Source: Gigaspora margarita
Taxonomy: Eukaryota; Glomeromycota; Glomeromycetes; Diversisporales; Gigasporaceae
Assembly (NCBI GenBank): GCA_009809945.1
Contig: WTPW01000433.1
Location: forward strand, 364,850 to 428,849
Reading direction: 5' to 3'
Length of the DNA stretch: 64,000 nt
In this document: piece by piece, positions 45,061 through 57,540 of the stretch
Layout of the letters: the number at the start of each line of letters is the position of its first letter
Numbering within the stretch: the stretch's first letter is position 1
Notes under the pieces: generated by a model
Told to the model about the DNA's origin: nothing
The model's input: the letters and a program-made list of their open reading frames with translations, nothing else
Databases searched by the model: none
Program-made: the position numbers and the translations under genes

Positions 45061-45061
45061 T

Positions 45062-45535
45062 TGGAATTAACCGTTGTGATTACTATCCAATTTAATATAA
45101 CAATTTGTGCAAAAAATTGGGTTATTAATATTATTTTTTAATTTTGTTACAATACCATATGTAGTTAAAATTGTTGATTTGGTACTATTATGATGAACAA
45201 TTGCTAATAAGTTTTATTGTGATGTATTCTTGAACATAACTTGCTCATTGATATTTTAGCCTTAACATTTTGATCACGGGTTGTATAAACAATCAAAAGC
45301 ATTAGTTTTAGCACACTATCACATTTTTGGAAATATAATTATGATTTTAATAGTTGGTAGATTGACATAAACTACAAACTATAAGAATTGCCAAAAAAAT
45401 TAGTAATTATTAAAAAATTTATGAAAAATGAAAAAATATAGAATCATTATCTAAATCATAATTTTTTCTTAATACTTACTAATATTTACTATTTTTTTAT
45501 TAATATCCTGTTTTTTTATCTATTGTGAAGCAAAT
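45062..45535. repeat. Segment shared with the hAT element at 2909
   Basis: From CATTGGAATTAACCGTTGTG onward it is collinear with about 3215-3720 (GGTTGTATAA, CAATCAAAAGCAT, GGTAGATT, ACTACAAACTA). The ends of the hAT element are not present here. Confidence 0.7.
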
Positions 45536-45916
45536 GTTCTTGCACTTGCACTTGTTCTTGCTTTTTAAGTTTTTCTAATTAAGACCATTATGCAAAACAC
45601 TTCAAATTTGTAAACATTGAATTGACTTTTTTTATGCTCAAAATAGTTTTTATATATTAGGTAATCAACCAAAAAGTACAATTTTAAGAGAGGCATTAAA
45701 AAACATGAAAATGTGATCTACAACTGTAGCTTCACTGCCACAGCATCCAGTCAATCAATTAATTGGATTGACTTTTTTTCACTCAAAATAGTTTTTATAT
45801 ATTAGGTAATCAACCAACAAAAGCTCAATTTTAAGAAAGTCATTAAAAATCTGTACCTTCAATGCCGCAGCATCCAATCAATCAATTAATCAATCAATTA
45901 CATAGCAGATAAGTAA
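45536..45916. other. Intergenic DNA with a short direct repeat
   Basis: GATTGACTTTTT...TATATATTAGGTAATCAACCAA occurs twice, at about 45620-45700 and 45765-45840, with ATCCAGTCAATCAATTAAT/ATCCAATCAATCAATTAAT after each. This is a diverged direct duplication of about 150 bp. No gene. Confidence 0.55.
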
Positions 45917-46395
45917 TGTTACGGGGAGAAATCGATGTTTCAGATCAAACAATACAATTTACGACAAATAGGCAACTCGCCAGAGATATGACTTGGTGAT
46001 TTAATCCGATTTATGATAAAAATAGGGTACGAGTGTAATGTAACTTTATTATCTTTATATATTAAATGCATATATATATAATCCAAAGATTACTACCCCC
46101 TCTAAGGAATAAAACAATCCTTCTTTTTATACTTTAAAATTATTATGGGAATCGCTAATCTAACATTATGGAATATTATAGAAATGAGATTAAAATTATA
46201 CAATACTCTATCTACGACACTATCATATCATATGATAGATTGTATAGTTTCTAAATCATTCCGCTGAAGCTAAGCCCCAAGCATGCATGATCGATTATGC
46301 ACGATTAATAATATAATCAATTATATTAAATCGGATGTTACATAAAATGTGGCACAGTATAAATTTGTGATCGGCATTACTTATTGCCCATGACA
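45917..46395 (-). repeat. 3' LTR (in element orientation)
   Basis: 479 bp, plus-strand reading TGTTACGGGGAG...CCATGACA. It differs from the other LTR by scattered substitutions, mostly transitions, and a few indels, so the insertion is not very recent. Confidence 0.88.
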
Positions 46396-47999
46396 TTTGC
46401 CCACATTTAAAAATCCAAGTATTATTAACTGAGATGCTGTGAACAAAGGGACTGGACCCAGGCCATGATGTAATACTGGTCGGGGAGGTAGGAAAGGAAT
46501 GGGAAATAGGTATGATGTATTGCTGGCGTATTCGTGGGAAAGGGATTGTGTAAATATGATGTAATTTTGGGTTGAGTGGGTATGTGGCGTAAGGTGTAGT
46601 TATACAAGAGAAGAAAAGTAGGAGGTTGTTCTGCTTCTTTGTCTTCGCAGCTAGCTTATTGTAAGTCTAGCTTTGTCATTAGTGGATCGTTGGCTGATCA
46701 AAACATAAATAAATATACTTTGAAAGTCTTTAAAATTAACTTTACTATTAATTATACGTCCAAGATCCAATTCTGTGCAGTACCTATTTTAGCATTCTGC
46801 CCTGCCAGTACCAGGCTATAGTCGTAACTTACAGGTTGGCACCCTTAAATTTATACATTTAATAAGTCAAACTTGACTATCAAGGAGAAAAGAGAGCTAC
46901 AATAGACAATACTGCCTCTTTCGGTAAATCTGTGTTGTCCCATTGCCATAATGTTGCCTCCTCTGGTGAATCTATGCTATTTTCACAATGCTGTCTCATC
47001 CGGCAAATCTGTATCATTCACTATACAACATTGTTGTATCTTCTCTTTCTTACTAATAGTATTACTTTTATTGACTGTCGTACAGAAATTCTTTTACTCA
47101 CTTGGTACATTCAATGAAAGGTAAACAGTATCTATTACCTTCACTCATATCACCGAACCATGCCAGGGTATAGGTTCTCATAACCAATCCCCTGAACTTC
47201 AATGTAATTATGGGTAGACAATGTGCTTCCTATATATTATTATTATTTTTTTCTCTAAGTACAGTTTATTCGTGGTAGTGTGGCTTTGGTTATCACACAA
47301 TCAAATTTGTGTTTTTATGTTCTTATTCCATGGTCATGTGATATCATGAACTTCATTCACAGTCGAAACAAAAATCTGATCTCAAAATCTTAAATTGATA
47401 AGCCTTAACTATTGAGTCAACTCTTAACATATCGAAGTTAAACAGAAACTAGGGTATGAGTATTAGGTTTAATAATTAACGACAAGAGGAATAAACTAAT
47501 ACTTATCTATTAGCAAGACTATTGCCTCAAGACTCCAAGCCTTCACATTCGGAACAAGCAATTCAATTAATATCTCCTTCTAGGCCTGTGTCTTTACTGT
47601 TTTGTATAATCATCGTTCTCTCTCTTTTTTTTCAACTTTTCATATGTTATTCACCCATAGTGCTTAATGTACAGAGCCTATAACCTTCATAACTACAACG
47701 AGATGTGTTTGATTATTCTATAAATTCTGAAATATATATATATATATTTTTTTTTTAAACCGTCTCTGCCTCCATGAGAAGTAATTTCTGCTAGATGTGT
47801 TTCATTAATAACATTTGAAACTAATTCTAGTCAGCAATATTGGTTTTTAAATTACAGAATTATCCGAGGAGGAAGAACCGCAGAAGTTGTTGGTTCATTA
47901 GCTATATTTTTTCACGATATCTTTTCTAAGCTTTTTTTTCAAAATTTGTAAGGTTGTATGTGATTTATGATATCATTAGCAGACATTTGAAAATAATGA

Positions 48000-48430
48000 A
48001 TATGCGGTAGTCATGAATGCCAGGAAATTTTCATGTGACAACTCTTCATGATTATATGGTAGGCTAGGATTTTGAGTAATTTCCCATTCAATAACACGAT
48101 TCCAAAATTTTATTTTTTCCATTTGTAAATCATCTCACTGCTTATTTGTATCCTTGTTAACATCTACACCATTTCAAGGCACCAACCCGAGATTGTTCTA
48201 TGCACTAAGAATTTCTACTTTTAGTAGCTTCTTAACACTATTCATATGGTTTTTTTTTTTTACTATGGTCTCCATTCCAATTATTAGCTTCTGCCGCCTG
48301 TTCAAAATCATTCAATAGGATCTTCGTCTTCTGTACTGGAAAAACTTTTAATTCGTACGTGGTTGGTTTCCTTGGAACTTGATCTACCGGACATCATTTC
48401 CATAAAATCCTTAAATTGTTTGGCATTCAT
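48000..48430 (-). pseudogene. Degenerate gag
   Basis: Read on the minus strand from the ATG at 48430: MNAKQFKDFMEMMSG, then a frame break at DPIE, then NDFEQAAEANNWNGDHS in the next frame. This is like the start of Ty3-type gag proteins, which coat the genomic RNA (a W-L pair appears lost at the break). Stops and frame changes follow to about 48000. A second piece (KIKFWNRVIEWEI) lies near 48120. Confidence 0.65.
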
Positions 48431-48489
48431 TTTTATAATTTCTTTAAATATTCGAAGTTAGAAGTTCAAATTTCACAGTCACCACCAAA

Positions 48490-48966
48490 TGTTACAGGGA
48501 GAAATCGACGTTTCAGATCAAATAATACAATTTACGACAAATAGTCGACTCGCCAGAGGCGTGACTTGGTGATTTAATCCGACTTAGATAAAAATAGGGT
48601 ATGAGGGTAATGTGACTTTATTATCTTTATATATTAAATGCATATATATATAATCCGAAGATTACTACCCCCTCTAAGGGATAAAACAATCCTTCTTTTT
48701 ATACTTTACAATTATTATGGGAATCGCTAATCTAAAATTATGGAATATTATGGAAACGAGATTAAAATCATATGATACTCTATCTACGATGCTATCGTAT
48801 CATACGATAGATTGTATGGTTTCTAAATCATTCCGCCGAAGCTAAGCCCCAAGCATGCATGATCGATTATGCACGATTAAAATATAATCAATTATATCAA
48901 ATCGGATGTCACATGAAATGTGGCACAGTATAAATTTGTGATCGGCATTACTTTTTGCCCGTGACA
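48490..48966 (-). repeat. 5' LTR (in element orientation)
   Basis: 477 bp, plus-strand reading TGTTACAGGGAG...CCGTGACA. It would hold the promoter of the element, transcribing toward lower coordinates. Confidence 0.88.
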
Positions 48967-48970
48967 GTAA

Positions 48971-49258
48971 TTAGGTTTTAGATTATCTAGATATTAAAAT
49001 TTTCCTCGCCATTTATATCATATCTACGGTATGGCAGACAATAATAAAAAAAGATATTATAGTGATCGTCATGCACTTTAATCGAACCAGTTATAGCGAT
49101 GTTTTGTTAAACAATTCTCATGCAACAGATAAATATAGTACTACGTGATGCATATCGTGATGTTTAAGTGCAGAAATTACGTTATTACTGCGTTTAATGT
49201 ATTGTCCAAATAATTATGAGATTTTGATACACTACGTGATTTCATCACTCCGTTCCTG
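48971..49258. other. Intergenic DNA upstream of F-box copy 2
   Basis: No feature recognised between the LTR element and the MITE at 49265. Confidence 0.35.
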
Positions 49259-49264
49259 GTAAAA

Positions 49265-49446
49265 TAGGACCCCGAACAATATATATAGAGGTTATATTAG
49301 GTTTAATATAAGATTTTTATAAAATTTATCCAAAATTTGAAAAAATCTGCAATTCTGATTGGTTGAACCTTATTTAGGCCAATCAGAATTGCAGAAAAGT
49401 GGATAATGCATTAATATAACCTCGACTTGCATTGTTCGGGGTCCTA
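49265..49446. mobile_element. 182-bp MITE with 6-bp target duplication
   Basis: Ends TAGGACCCCGAACAATATAT and (inverted) TAGGACCCCGAACAATGCAA, flanked by GTAAAA at 49259-49264 and 49447-49452. It lies 150 bp upstream of F-box copy 2 and is absent upstream of copy 4. Confidence 0.87.
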
Positions 49447-49558
49447 GTAAAATATATCTATACATATATCTATTTATATGTGTTGTACACGTGCAAATGT
49501 TACACAGATGAATACAATATAATAAATATGCATATACGTGCAACAAGACTGTATCGGA

Positions 49559-49594
49559 CTTAACCCTTTCTCGTTTATAAAACACAAGTAATTC
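49559..49594 (+). promoter_or_regulatory. Conserved promoter-proximal block, F-box copy 2
   Basis: CTTAACCCTTTCTCG followed by TTTATAAAACACAAG ends 36 bp later at the ATG. Nearly identical to 58999-59034. TTTATAAAA is a plausible TATA box. Confidence 0.6.
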
Positions 49595-51118
49595 ATGGCA
49601 TCAAAAATGTTTATGGGCGATATGCCCGAATTAATGGAAATTATTCTTAATAATTTAAATAATGAATTTTATTCTTTATACTCGTGTGCGCTTGTGAGCC
49701 GACATTGGTGTAAAATGTCAATTCCTATTCTTTGGCAAGATCCATTTTCAAACAGTTGGAATTCGTTATTCATTCCTAATTACTTTTCATATCTTGACGA
49801 AAACGATAAATTCGTGTTGAAAGAATGTGGAATAAATGGAAAATTTCCAAATACTTTATTTAATTATGCAAAATTTCTAAAGGTTCTCAATTTTAAAAGG
49901 CTAAGTGATAAAGTTATTAAATTGAACTATTCCGAATTTGCTGATTCAAATCGATACACAATTAATTTCCGCATAATTAATTTATTATATAAATTATTTG
50001 TTATGAGTGGGGCCACTTTGCACAAATTAGATTTAAATTTTACGAATTACTTAATCAATCCAAAGATCTTCTCATTAAGACGAAATAAAAAATTTTTCTC
50101 ACGACTTCAAGAGTTATCATTGGGTGATATGTATATAAGAGAATTTAACATCGAATGCGTTACTGCATTTTTAGGAATCCTGGCAAAAAACACTAAAAAA
50201 ATTAATGCTTTGATAAAAAAATTAATGCTTTGAAACTTAATGTCTTTTGTTCAAATTATAATCAACGATTACTTCCTGCTCTTATATGTATTATTAAATC
50301 ACAAGAACAACTTAGAAAGTTTTGGTTAATCGGCCAAGGAGAAAATTATACTACAGAGTTCTACGGCATTATTTCATCTTTAGAGAGTCAAAATAAGTCA
50401 TTACACGAAGTTATAATAATGAATTGTACTTGGAGCACAGAGTTCAAGGTGTTAAATAATTGTAAAAATTTAGGAATTCTTAGTATCCATGGTTGTAGGA
50501 ATTTAAATATATTAGAGGCAGGCCTTAATACTTTAAAAATTACTTGTTGCACTATTGATGCATCAAATATAGTACAAATTTTAAAAAAAGTCCGGCTCAT
50601 TATTACAAAGACTAGAGCTTAATTCAGGTCCAATTCAAGAAATGTCGTTATTACTAAAAACACTTGAATCCTTCTGTCCAAATATTACATATCTCAACCT
50701 CGCAGAAGTTGAATTTTCCACAGAATTCATTGAGTTTATTGGTAATTTACAAAAACTTCAATTTCTTACTTTATTGGATACTTATATAATACCAGGGGGT
50801 GAACCAAAAATGCTAGTTATGCAGTTTGCAAAACTATTACCGGTAACATTGCAATATCTTAACTTAAGGAGCATAAGGTGGTCTTGTATAAGAACATATA
50901 TTGATATTTTATTCAATAATTGCTATGCACCTTTAAAATATCTACTAATTGATCACCTTAAAGACGAGAAAGAAGCCAAAGCGTTGATCGAATTTTGTAT
51001 ACGAAGAAAAACTTTGAATTATGTGGGTGTATCCATAAATTTTGATGATAATATTAAAAAAGATGTGGAAAAATATGTTAAATTGATACCATGGCAACGC
51101 ATTGTTGTTAACTGTTAA
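49595..51118 (+). pseudogene. F-box/LRR gene copy 2, two compensating frameshifts
   Basis: Starts with the family's MASKMFMGDMPELMEIIL F-box and reads through 212 codons. A 20-bp tandem duplication (50194-50213 and 50214-50233) then shifts the frame and brings in a TGA at 50231. The LRR part continues in another frame to an A-run with one extra A (50583-50589), after which the first frame returns and runs to the stop at 51116-51118. The net change is 21 bp, so a reading frame exists before and after, but the middle 390 bp is out of frame. If transcribed it would give a truncated F-box protein. Closest relative is copy 4 at 59035. The 20-bp duplication is unlikely to be a simple sequencing error. 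Confidence 0.85.
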
Positions 51119-51235
51119 TTTCTACATATAAATTTCTTTTATACTTTTAGACAAATTTTTATCTAATCCATAGACAAATTAGCATCATTTATTAATTTTT
51201 GAAGTTGTGATGTTTTTTAGTACACATGCAATAAA

Positions 51236-51488
51236 GGCAATTTCTATTTGTACCCCCCGTGTATGAAACACAGGTACATATAATTATTCAAAATTTTGCT
51301 CATGAAACCACTTTCAAGTTCTAACAAAAAAGATTCTATGTAAAATTTTAGTATAAGCTACCTTTAACCTTAACCTCTAATCTATCTTAATTTTAATTCG
51401 GTTTAATTTTTTTCTTTAAATTTTGTATTAAATTTTTTTATAAATTATACTCATTATTCATACACGAGAGTAAATTAATAAATTTTCC
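51236..51488. mobile_element. MULE-like MITE in the F-box 3' flank (copy 2 spacer)
   Basis: Left GGCAATTTCTATTTGTACCC and (inverted) right GGAAAATTTATTAATTTAC, both leading to CGTGTATGAA. Flanks TGCAATAAA and TATAATAAA are an imperfect 9-bp duplication. Copies 1 and 3 have the empty ATATAATAAAATAG. Interior has GTTCTAACAAAAAA. The orthologous insertion is at 60642. Confidence 0.7.
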
Positions 51489-53730
51489 TATAATAAAATA
51501 GTTAATCAAAAAATTTAGTAATATTATGATTAAAATATTTATGCTTAAAATACTTCAGCGTTTACTTGTTAACCTTGATGGTTAATATTTGAAAACCAAT
51601 TTTAATTAATGTAAAAATTTATCCTTATCCACGATCTAGTGATATATTATAGGTCAGATCTCTATAAATGCAACCCTCAAATGAAATAACCTTATCAAAA
51701 TGCAATTTTTAACACTGGCCAAAATATTTATATATCAGTCTCCCTAAAGGAATTCCTTGTCGTTTTTAAATTTAGACCGGTTTAAATTTTGGTCCTCTGG
51801 GTTGTATTCAGAAAGATTTGATCTATTTAGATTGAAATAAGTTATAATTAATAAATTTCATTCTGTTATGGTTTTACGAATATTAATGTAAAGAAATAAA
51901 AAAAATCCTACTAATTTAAATTGTATTAAGATTATAAAGATTTAATATTAAGTTTTGAAAAAATTTTGTCAAAGAGTGAAGATAAAATTATGTTTTTTAA
52001 AAAATTATTTTAAAATTATAATATTTTTTGTATTTTTTTTTTTTTACAAAGTTAAAAATAAATATTAAAATTTTATACGGTCACACAAAAAGTTTTTGGT
52101 TTTCATAACATAGAAAAAAATGATCCGGAAGCCTGATTATATATATATGTATATATATATTTATAAACAAATTATATATAGATATCATTAGATAGCTGTA
52201 AAATATTTAAAATTAGCTGAAAATAGTAATTCTAATGATAAAAATAAAAAAAGCTTTAACACAATTATTTAAATAATTTGTTCAAACTAATTAATACTTG
52301 CTATTTATTTTATTTTATTATTATACTTATATTGCAAATATTTATATATATTCATGAAATTTACCATTAATTCCTTTGTTCGAATAATTTGATGTATGAG
52401 TGTGAAGAACTTTATTAATATAAGTTTTCAAAATAAATTACACGAGTTTATAATAAACATGTAAACATAAAAACATTTATTAATCTAAGAATTTAAATAA
52501 GCAATCCAAATTTTTAAATATTTACTATATATAATTTTATTTTAAATTGAGTATAAGAGCAATAAGTTAGTGTATGAGCATAAAAAGCAATTATCAACTA
52601 AGTTTACATACATTTATCATTAATTTCATTTTATTAGTGATTTTAGTATAAAGAACAACTTACTCTAATTGTAAATAAAAGGTTCTTATTTTTCTATAAC
52701 CTAGTTGATAAGTGGTATACTAAATATAATCGGAGTCAATCGGACTTCCGCTAATAAAATTTTCTTTCTGACGTATTAAATTTTCATCACGTGCTTTACA
52801 ATTGATTCGTTAAACTTGTTTTTTTTCGTTAATAAAAATATACATTCAGACCCGTTTCGACAAGTTGATTAAGTTGCTTGAGAATACCTTAAAAGTGATG
52901 AATTGCTTATGAATGACTTATGGATTTTTGTATGTATATAACCTGGTTGTTTATAAATTTTTGTACTAATTATAAATTTTTGTGCATGTACTGATTATTA
53001 TCATTATATCAGCTAATTTTTAATAATCACTACGTTTTAACTGGATTTTTCGCCCATATGGTAAGTTTAAGTTTAATTGGATCAATTTATAAAAAAAATT
53101 GTCGGTAAATATATTGTCTACAAAATTTATCTGTAAAATAGTTTGTCTGTAGATTAACTGTCTATAAACAAGTTACTTATTGTTGGTGAAATCATACGGA
53201 TGTAGATTCATTTCGCTTGGTTTTTTTTTTTTAAATTCAAAGGTTATGCTATTTTTTTATGTAACAGTAGACATACTTAATTAATAAATTTTTGTTCTGT
53301 TTTGTTGTCAGATTATATGTGAATTTATAGAATTTAAAAAACTGTAACTAATATCCTTAATAGCTTAATCGTATTTTGATTTTCTTTCAACTTATTTACC
53401 TTGTCCCACACCTGAGTGCTGCTTGTTATGAGTAATCTAGTTCGCTCTCTTGTCAATAATATGCTTAAAAAAATAAACAGAAGCTGTGTATAAAAAGACA
53501 ACAATAAATGATATAACGATTGTTAAGCACAATTATAATTGGTAAAACATAGCTGAAATGAAATAATCGATAGTGCAAACTAATAGCTAATTTCGGACTG
53601 ATCATAATAATAGCCACCAAATCAACGCTACGCCACATAGATCCATCCACATACTTCTGGGGTACATTTCACGGCTCATATATTGCATTGTATATATACT
53701 ACAATACTATACATATACGATTGTACCAAA
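51489..53730. repeat. F-box intergenic spacer, fullest copy
   Basis: No gene. Collinear with 60887-63010 throughout and with 7374-7900 plus 11010-13519 in pieces. Contains a block of about 300 bp (52892-53185) absent from the 11-kb copy. Ends at the promoter block of copy 3. Confidence 0.82.
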
Positions 53731-53766
53731 CTTAACCCTTTTTCGTTAATGCAGCACAAGTAATTA
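53731..53766 (+). promoter_or_regulatory. Conserved promoter-proximal block, F-box copy 3
   Basis: CTTAACCCTTTTTCGTTAAT and the CACAAGTAATTA leader, nearly identical to copy 1 at 13520. Confidence 0.6.
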
Positions 53767-55259
53767 ATGGCATCAAAAATGTTTATGGGCGATATGCCCG
53801 AATTAATGGAAATTATTCTTAATGATTTAAATAATGAACTTTATTCTTTATACTCGTGTGCACTTGTGGACCGACATTGGTGTAAAATGTCAATTCATTT
53901 TATTTGGCAAAACGCTTTTTCATTTTGTCAAAATCCATTATTTATTTCTCAATATTTTTCATATCTTGACAAAAACGAAAAATTCGGGTTGAAAGAATGT
54001 GGAATAAATGTAAAATTTCCAAAAACCTTATTTAAGTATGCAAAATTTTTAAAGATTTTTGATTTATCCAGTCTAGAAACGAATGTTAGAAAATGGAATG
54101 ATTTCCAACTTGCTGATTCAAAATCACACAAATCATCAATATATCGCATAGTTAATTTATTATTTAAATTATTTGTTGAGAGTGGGGCCACTTTGCACAA
54201 ATTAGGTTTATATTTTTCGGATTACGAAATCAATCCAGAGATTTTCTACTCATTAGGACGAAATGAACAATTTTTCTCACGGCTTCAAGATTTATCATTG
54301 GGTGGAATATCAGAATTTAACATCGAAAGCGTTAATGCACTATTAGAAATCTTGGCAAAAAACACTACAAAAATTAATGCTTTGAAACTTGAACATTATT
54401 CTAATTATGAACCACGAACACTTCATGCGCTTGAATATATTATTAAATCACAAGAACAACTTAGGCAGTTTAGCTTAAGCGGTATATTCGAATATCTTAC
54501 AAAGTTCCACGGCATTATTTCAGCTTTAGATTGTCAAAATAAGTCATTATACGAAGTTATAATAGAGAGTTGTACTTGTGACACAGAATTCAAGGTGTTA
54601 ATGAATTGTAAAAATTTAGGAATTCTTCGTATCCATGATTGTAGTAATTTAAATATATTAGAGGCAAGCCTCAACACTTTAGAAATTACTTGTTACCCGA
54701 TCCATGCATCGAGTATAGTACCAATTTTAAAAAGTCTGGTACGTTATTACAACGATTAAGTCTTGTATCAATAGATGAACCCACTCGTTAAAAATCGATA
54801 TTACTAGAAACACTTAAGTCCTTCTGTCCAAATATTACATATCTCAACCTTACAGATGTTGAATTTTCCACACAATTCCTTGTGCTTATTGGTAATTTAC
54901 AAAAACTTCAATTTCTTACTTTATGGGATATTTATGAAATACTAGGGGATGAACCAAAAATCCAAATTATGCAGTTTGCAAAATTATTGCCATTAACATT
55001 GCAATATCTTGACTTAAGGAATTCTTGTTTAAGTTCATATATTGATATTTTATTCAATAATTGCAATGCATCTTTAAAATATCTACTAATTGATCGTCAT
55101 GATGACGAGAAAGGATCTAAAGCGTTGATCGAATTTTGCATACGAAAAAAAAACTTTGAATTATGTGGGTGTACGTTTGAGTTTGGATGATAATATTAAA
55201 ACGAAATGGAAAGATATGTTATGTCGATACCATGTGAACGCATTGCTATTAGTTGCTAA
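53767..55259 (+). pseudogene. F-box/LRR gene copy 3, four lesions
   Basis: Nearly the twin of the intact gene at 13556. It reads correctly for about 320 codons until an A-run that has five A (54729-54733) instead of six. Further damage: TAA at 54789-54791 where the intact gene has GAA, nine instead of eight A near 55145, and four instead of five A near 55200. Three lesions are homopolymer length changes, which can be sequencing errors; the G-to-T nonsense cannot be explained that way. The product would be a 330-residue protein lacking the last LRRs. The F-box is intact, so a truncated adaptor is conceivable. Confidence 0.85.
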
Positions 55260-56539
55260 TCTCTACATATAAAATTTATAAAATTTTTCATAATTAACTT
55301 TTTTGACAAGTTTTAAAACTAACCTTTTAAAAATGTTGACATCATTTATTAATTTTTGAAGTCGTGATATTTTTTATGCATATATAATAAAATAGTGCAT
55401 CAAAAAAGTTTAGTAATATTATGATAAAATACTTCAGCATTTATTAATTAAATAGATCTAATTAACGAATAACATTTGAAACCTAATTTCAATAAATGTA
55501 AAAGTATATCCTGATTTAAGCTCTAGGGTAGTATTATACGGTCAGACTTCTCTAAATGCAATCCTAAAAGCAATATTGCCAAATGCAACCTTTAACTCCG
55601 GCTCATATATGCACATATCAGTTCCCATAAATGAAAATTCACTGTTCTTTATTTAGCTGTCGAAAAGCTTGCTTTTGGGTCGCATTTATGAAGGCTTGAT
55701 CGTATCTAAATTAAAAAAATGTCATAATTAATAAATTTTGTTCTAATATGATAAGTCTATGGTTTATTTATAATTAATATTATTAAATAAATAATTATAC
55801 AATTTTACTAATTAAATTGTCATAATTTGTGTTAAGGTCATAAAGGCTCTAAATTTAAGGTTTTAAAAGTTTGTCAAGAATGAAAATAAAAATTTATCTT
55901 TAAAAAAATTATAAAATTTGGATGTTTTAGTTTATGATAACTTTTTTTTACAATTTTTAAATGCTTTATAATTTTGGCTTCAAAATTAAATACATTTTAT
56001 TATTATTATTTTTGATATTGTTAAATATTGGAAATATAAATAGAATTATATATTTATGTAGTAATAATATATAAAATGAAGCTAAATAATTATTATTCCA
56101 TATATATACAAGAAACGCGTCTTATACAATAATGTTTACTATCACTTACAATCAAGGTTGAATCTTTAAACTACTACATAACTTCCAGTTTCTGCTTTTG
56201 CTAGGGTAACCCTGTTGTGTTACTAGTGAAGAATGTTCCTCTCGCAATTTACCCTAAACCTAACCTAACTTTACCCTGATCCTAGCCTCAATCTTTAATA
56301 TTTTTCTTATTTGACACTATAAAAAGAATATTAAATACATAGCGTTCGGTATTAAGGTTTAAATTTACATAATAAAGCTTGTATTTTAATTAAAAATTTA
56401 TAATATAACGTATTAGAAAAATCATGTACAATAAATATTTTCGATCAACATAGCTGGTATACGTACGCACGCATGTACATACGTACGAAATATGTGCTGT
56501 ACATATAAGTCTATACCGGATTTAACGTTATTACAATAA
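55260..56539. repeat. 3' flank of copy 3, duplicated with 15050-16630
   Basis: Collinear with the 3' flank of the intact gene but without the 408-bp element. No gene. 56180-56330 holds the GGTAACCCTGTTGTGTTAC and CCTAACCTAACTTTACCCTG block. The last 100 bp are the decayed promoter region of copy 5. Confidence 0.7.
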
Positions 56540-57400
56540 AACTAATTTATTGCATCAAAAATATTTATGGGCAATATGTACGTATGCCGATTTAATGGAA
56601 AATATTCTTAATAATTTAAATAATGAATTATGTTCATTATACTCGTGTGCACTGTGAGCCGACATTAGTTCAAAATGTCAATTCCTATTCTTTGGCAAAA
56701 TCCGTTTTCATTTAATAAAAATCCATTATTCATTTCTCAATACATTTCATTTCTCATAAAACTCGTTTTGAAAGAATATGGAATAAATATACCATTTCCA
56801 AATGCACTATGCAAGATTTTTGAAAGTTCTCAATTTATTCAATCTAGAAATGCTGGTTCAATTTCCAGTTTATTAATGCTATTTAATCAAGATATTGCTT
56901 AATTAATTTGTTACTTAAATTATTTGTTAAGAGTGTGGAGCAGCATTACATAAATTAGATTTATGTTTCTCTGATTATGAAGTTATTCTAGAGATCTTAA
57001 ACCAAAGTTCTTCAACTTATTAGGACGAAATGGGCTATTTTTCTCACAATTTCAAGCATTATCCTTGGGTCTGATACAAGATTTACACACAGAAAATTTT
57101 AGCGTATTATTAAATTCTTGGCAAAAAATACTACAAAAATTAGTGCTTTGAGACTTTATGATTTTATTCTGATTATGGACCATATTCATTATTAAATCAC
57201 AAGAGCAACTTGGTTTAGTTTAGTCGGTAGAGAAGAAATTACTACAGAATTTCATGGCATAATTTCAACTTTAGAGAGTCAAAATAATTCATTACAGGAA
57301 ATTGTAATTCAGGTTTATTATTTCAGCGCAGAGTTCATGTGTTAATGAGTTTTAAAAATTTAGAAATACTTCGTATAGAAATTGTAATAATGTGCAAATT

Positions 57401-57540
57401 CAGTCGACCCTCTCAAAATCGGTATCTGTTATCGGATTGGAACATTACAAACTATTAATTTATATAATGGGAAAGGACTTTTTTTATCAGATTGACAGGT
57501 TATCGGTTTTGACAGGATCGGGTTTTGAGAGGGTCTACTA
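57401..57540. mobile_element. 140-bp mariner-type MITE in F-box copy 5
   Basis: Ends CAGTCGACCCTCTCAAAA and (inverted) TAGTAGACCCTCTCAAAA. TA follows at 57541; the left flank reads TT, a probable mutation. Relatives have uninterrupted AATATATTAGAGGC here. It contains TTATCGG and GACAGG motifs in inverted order, as does 27040-27110. Confidence 0.75.

Larger units (their letters stand above)
45917..48966 (-). mobile_element. LTR retrotransposon, Ty3-like, internally deleted
   Basis: LTRs at 45917-46395 and 48490-48966 are flanked by a 4-bp GTAA duplication. On the minus strand the primer-binding site TGGTGGTGACTGTG lies 2 bp inside the 5' LTR and a purine-rich GTGGGCAAA abuts the 3' LTR, so the element runs right to left. 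Only 2.1 kb is internal, with a gag relic and no protease, reverse transcriptase or integrase seen. Confidence 0.87.
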
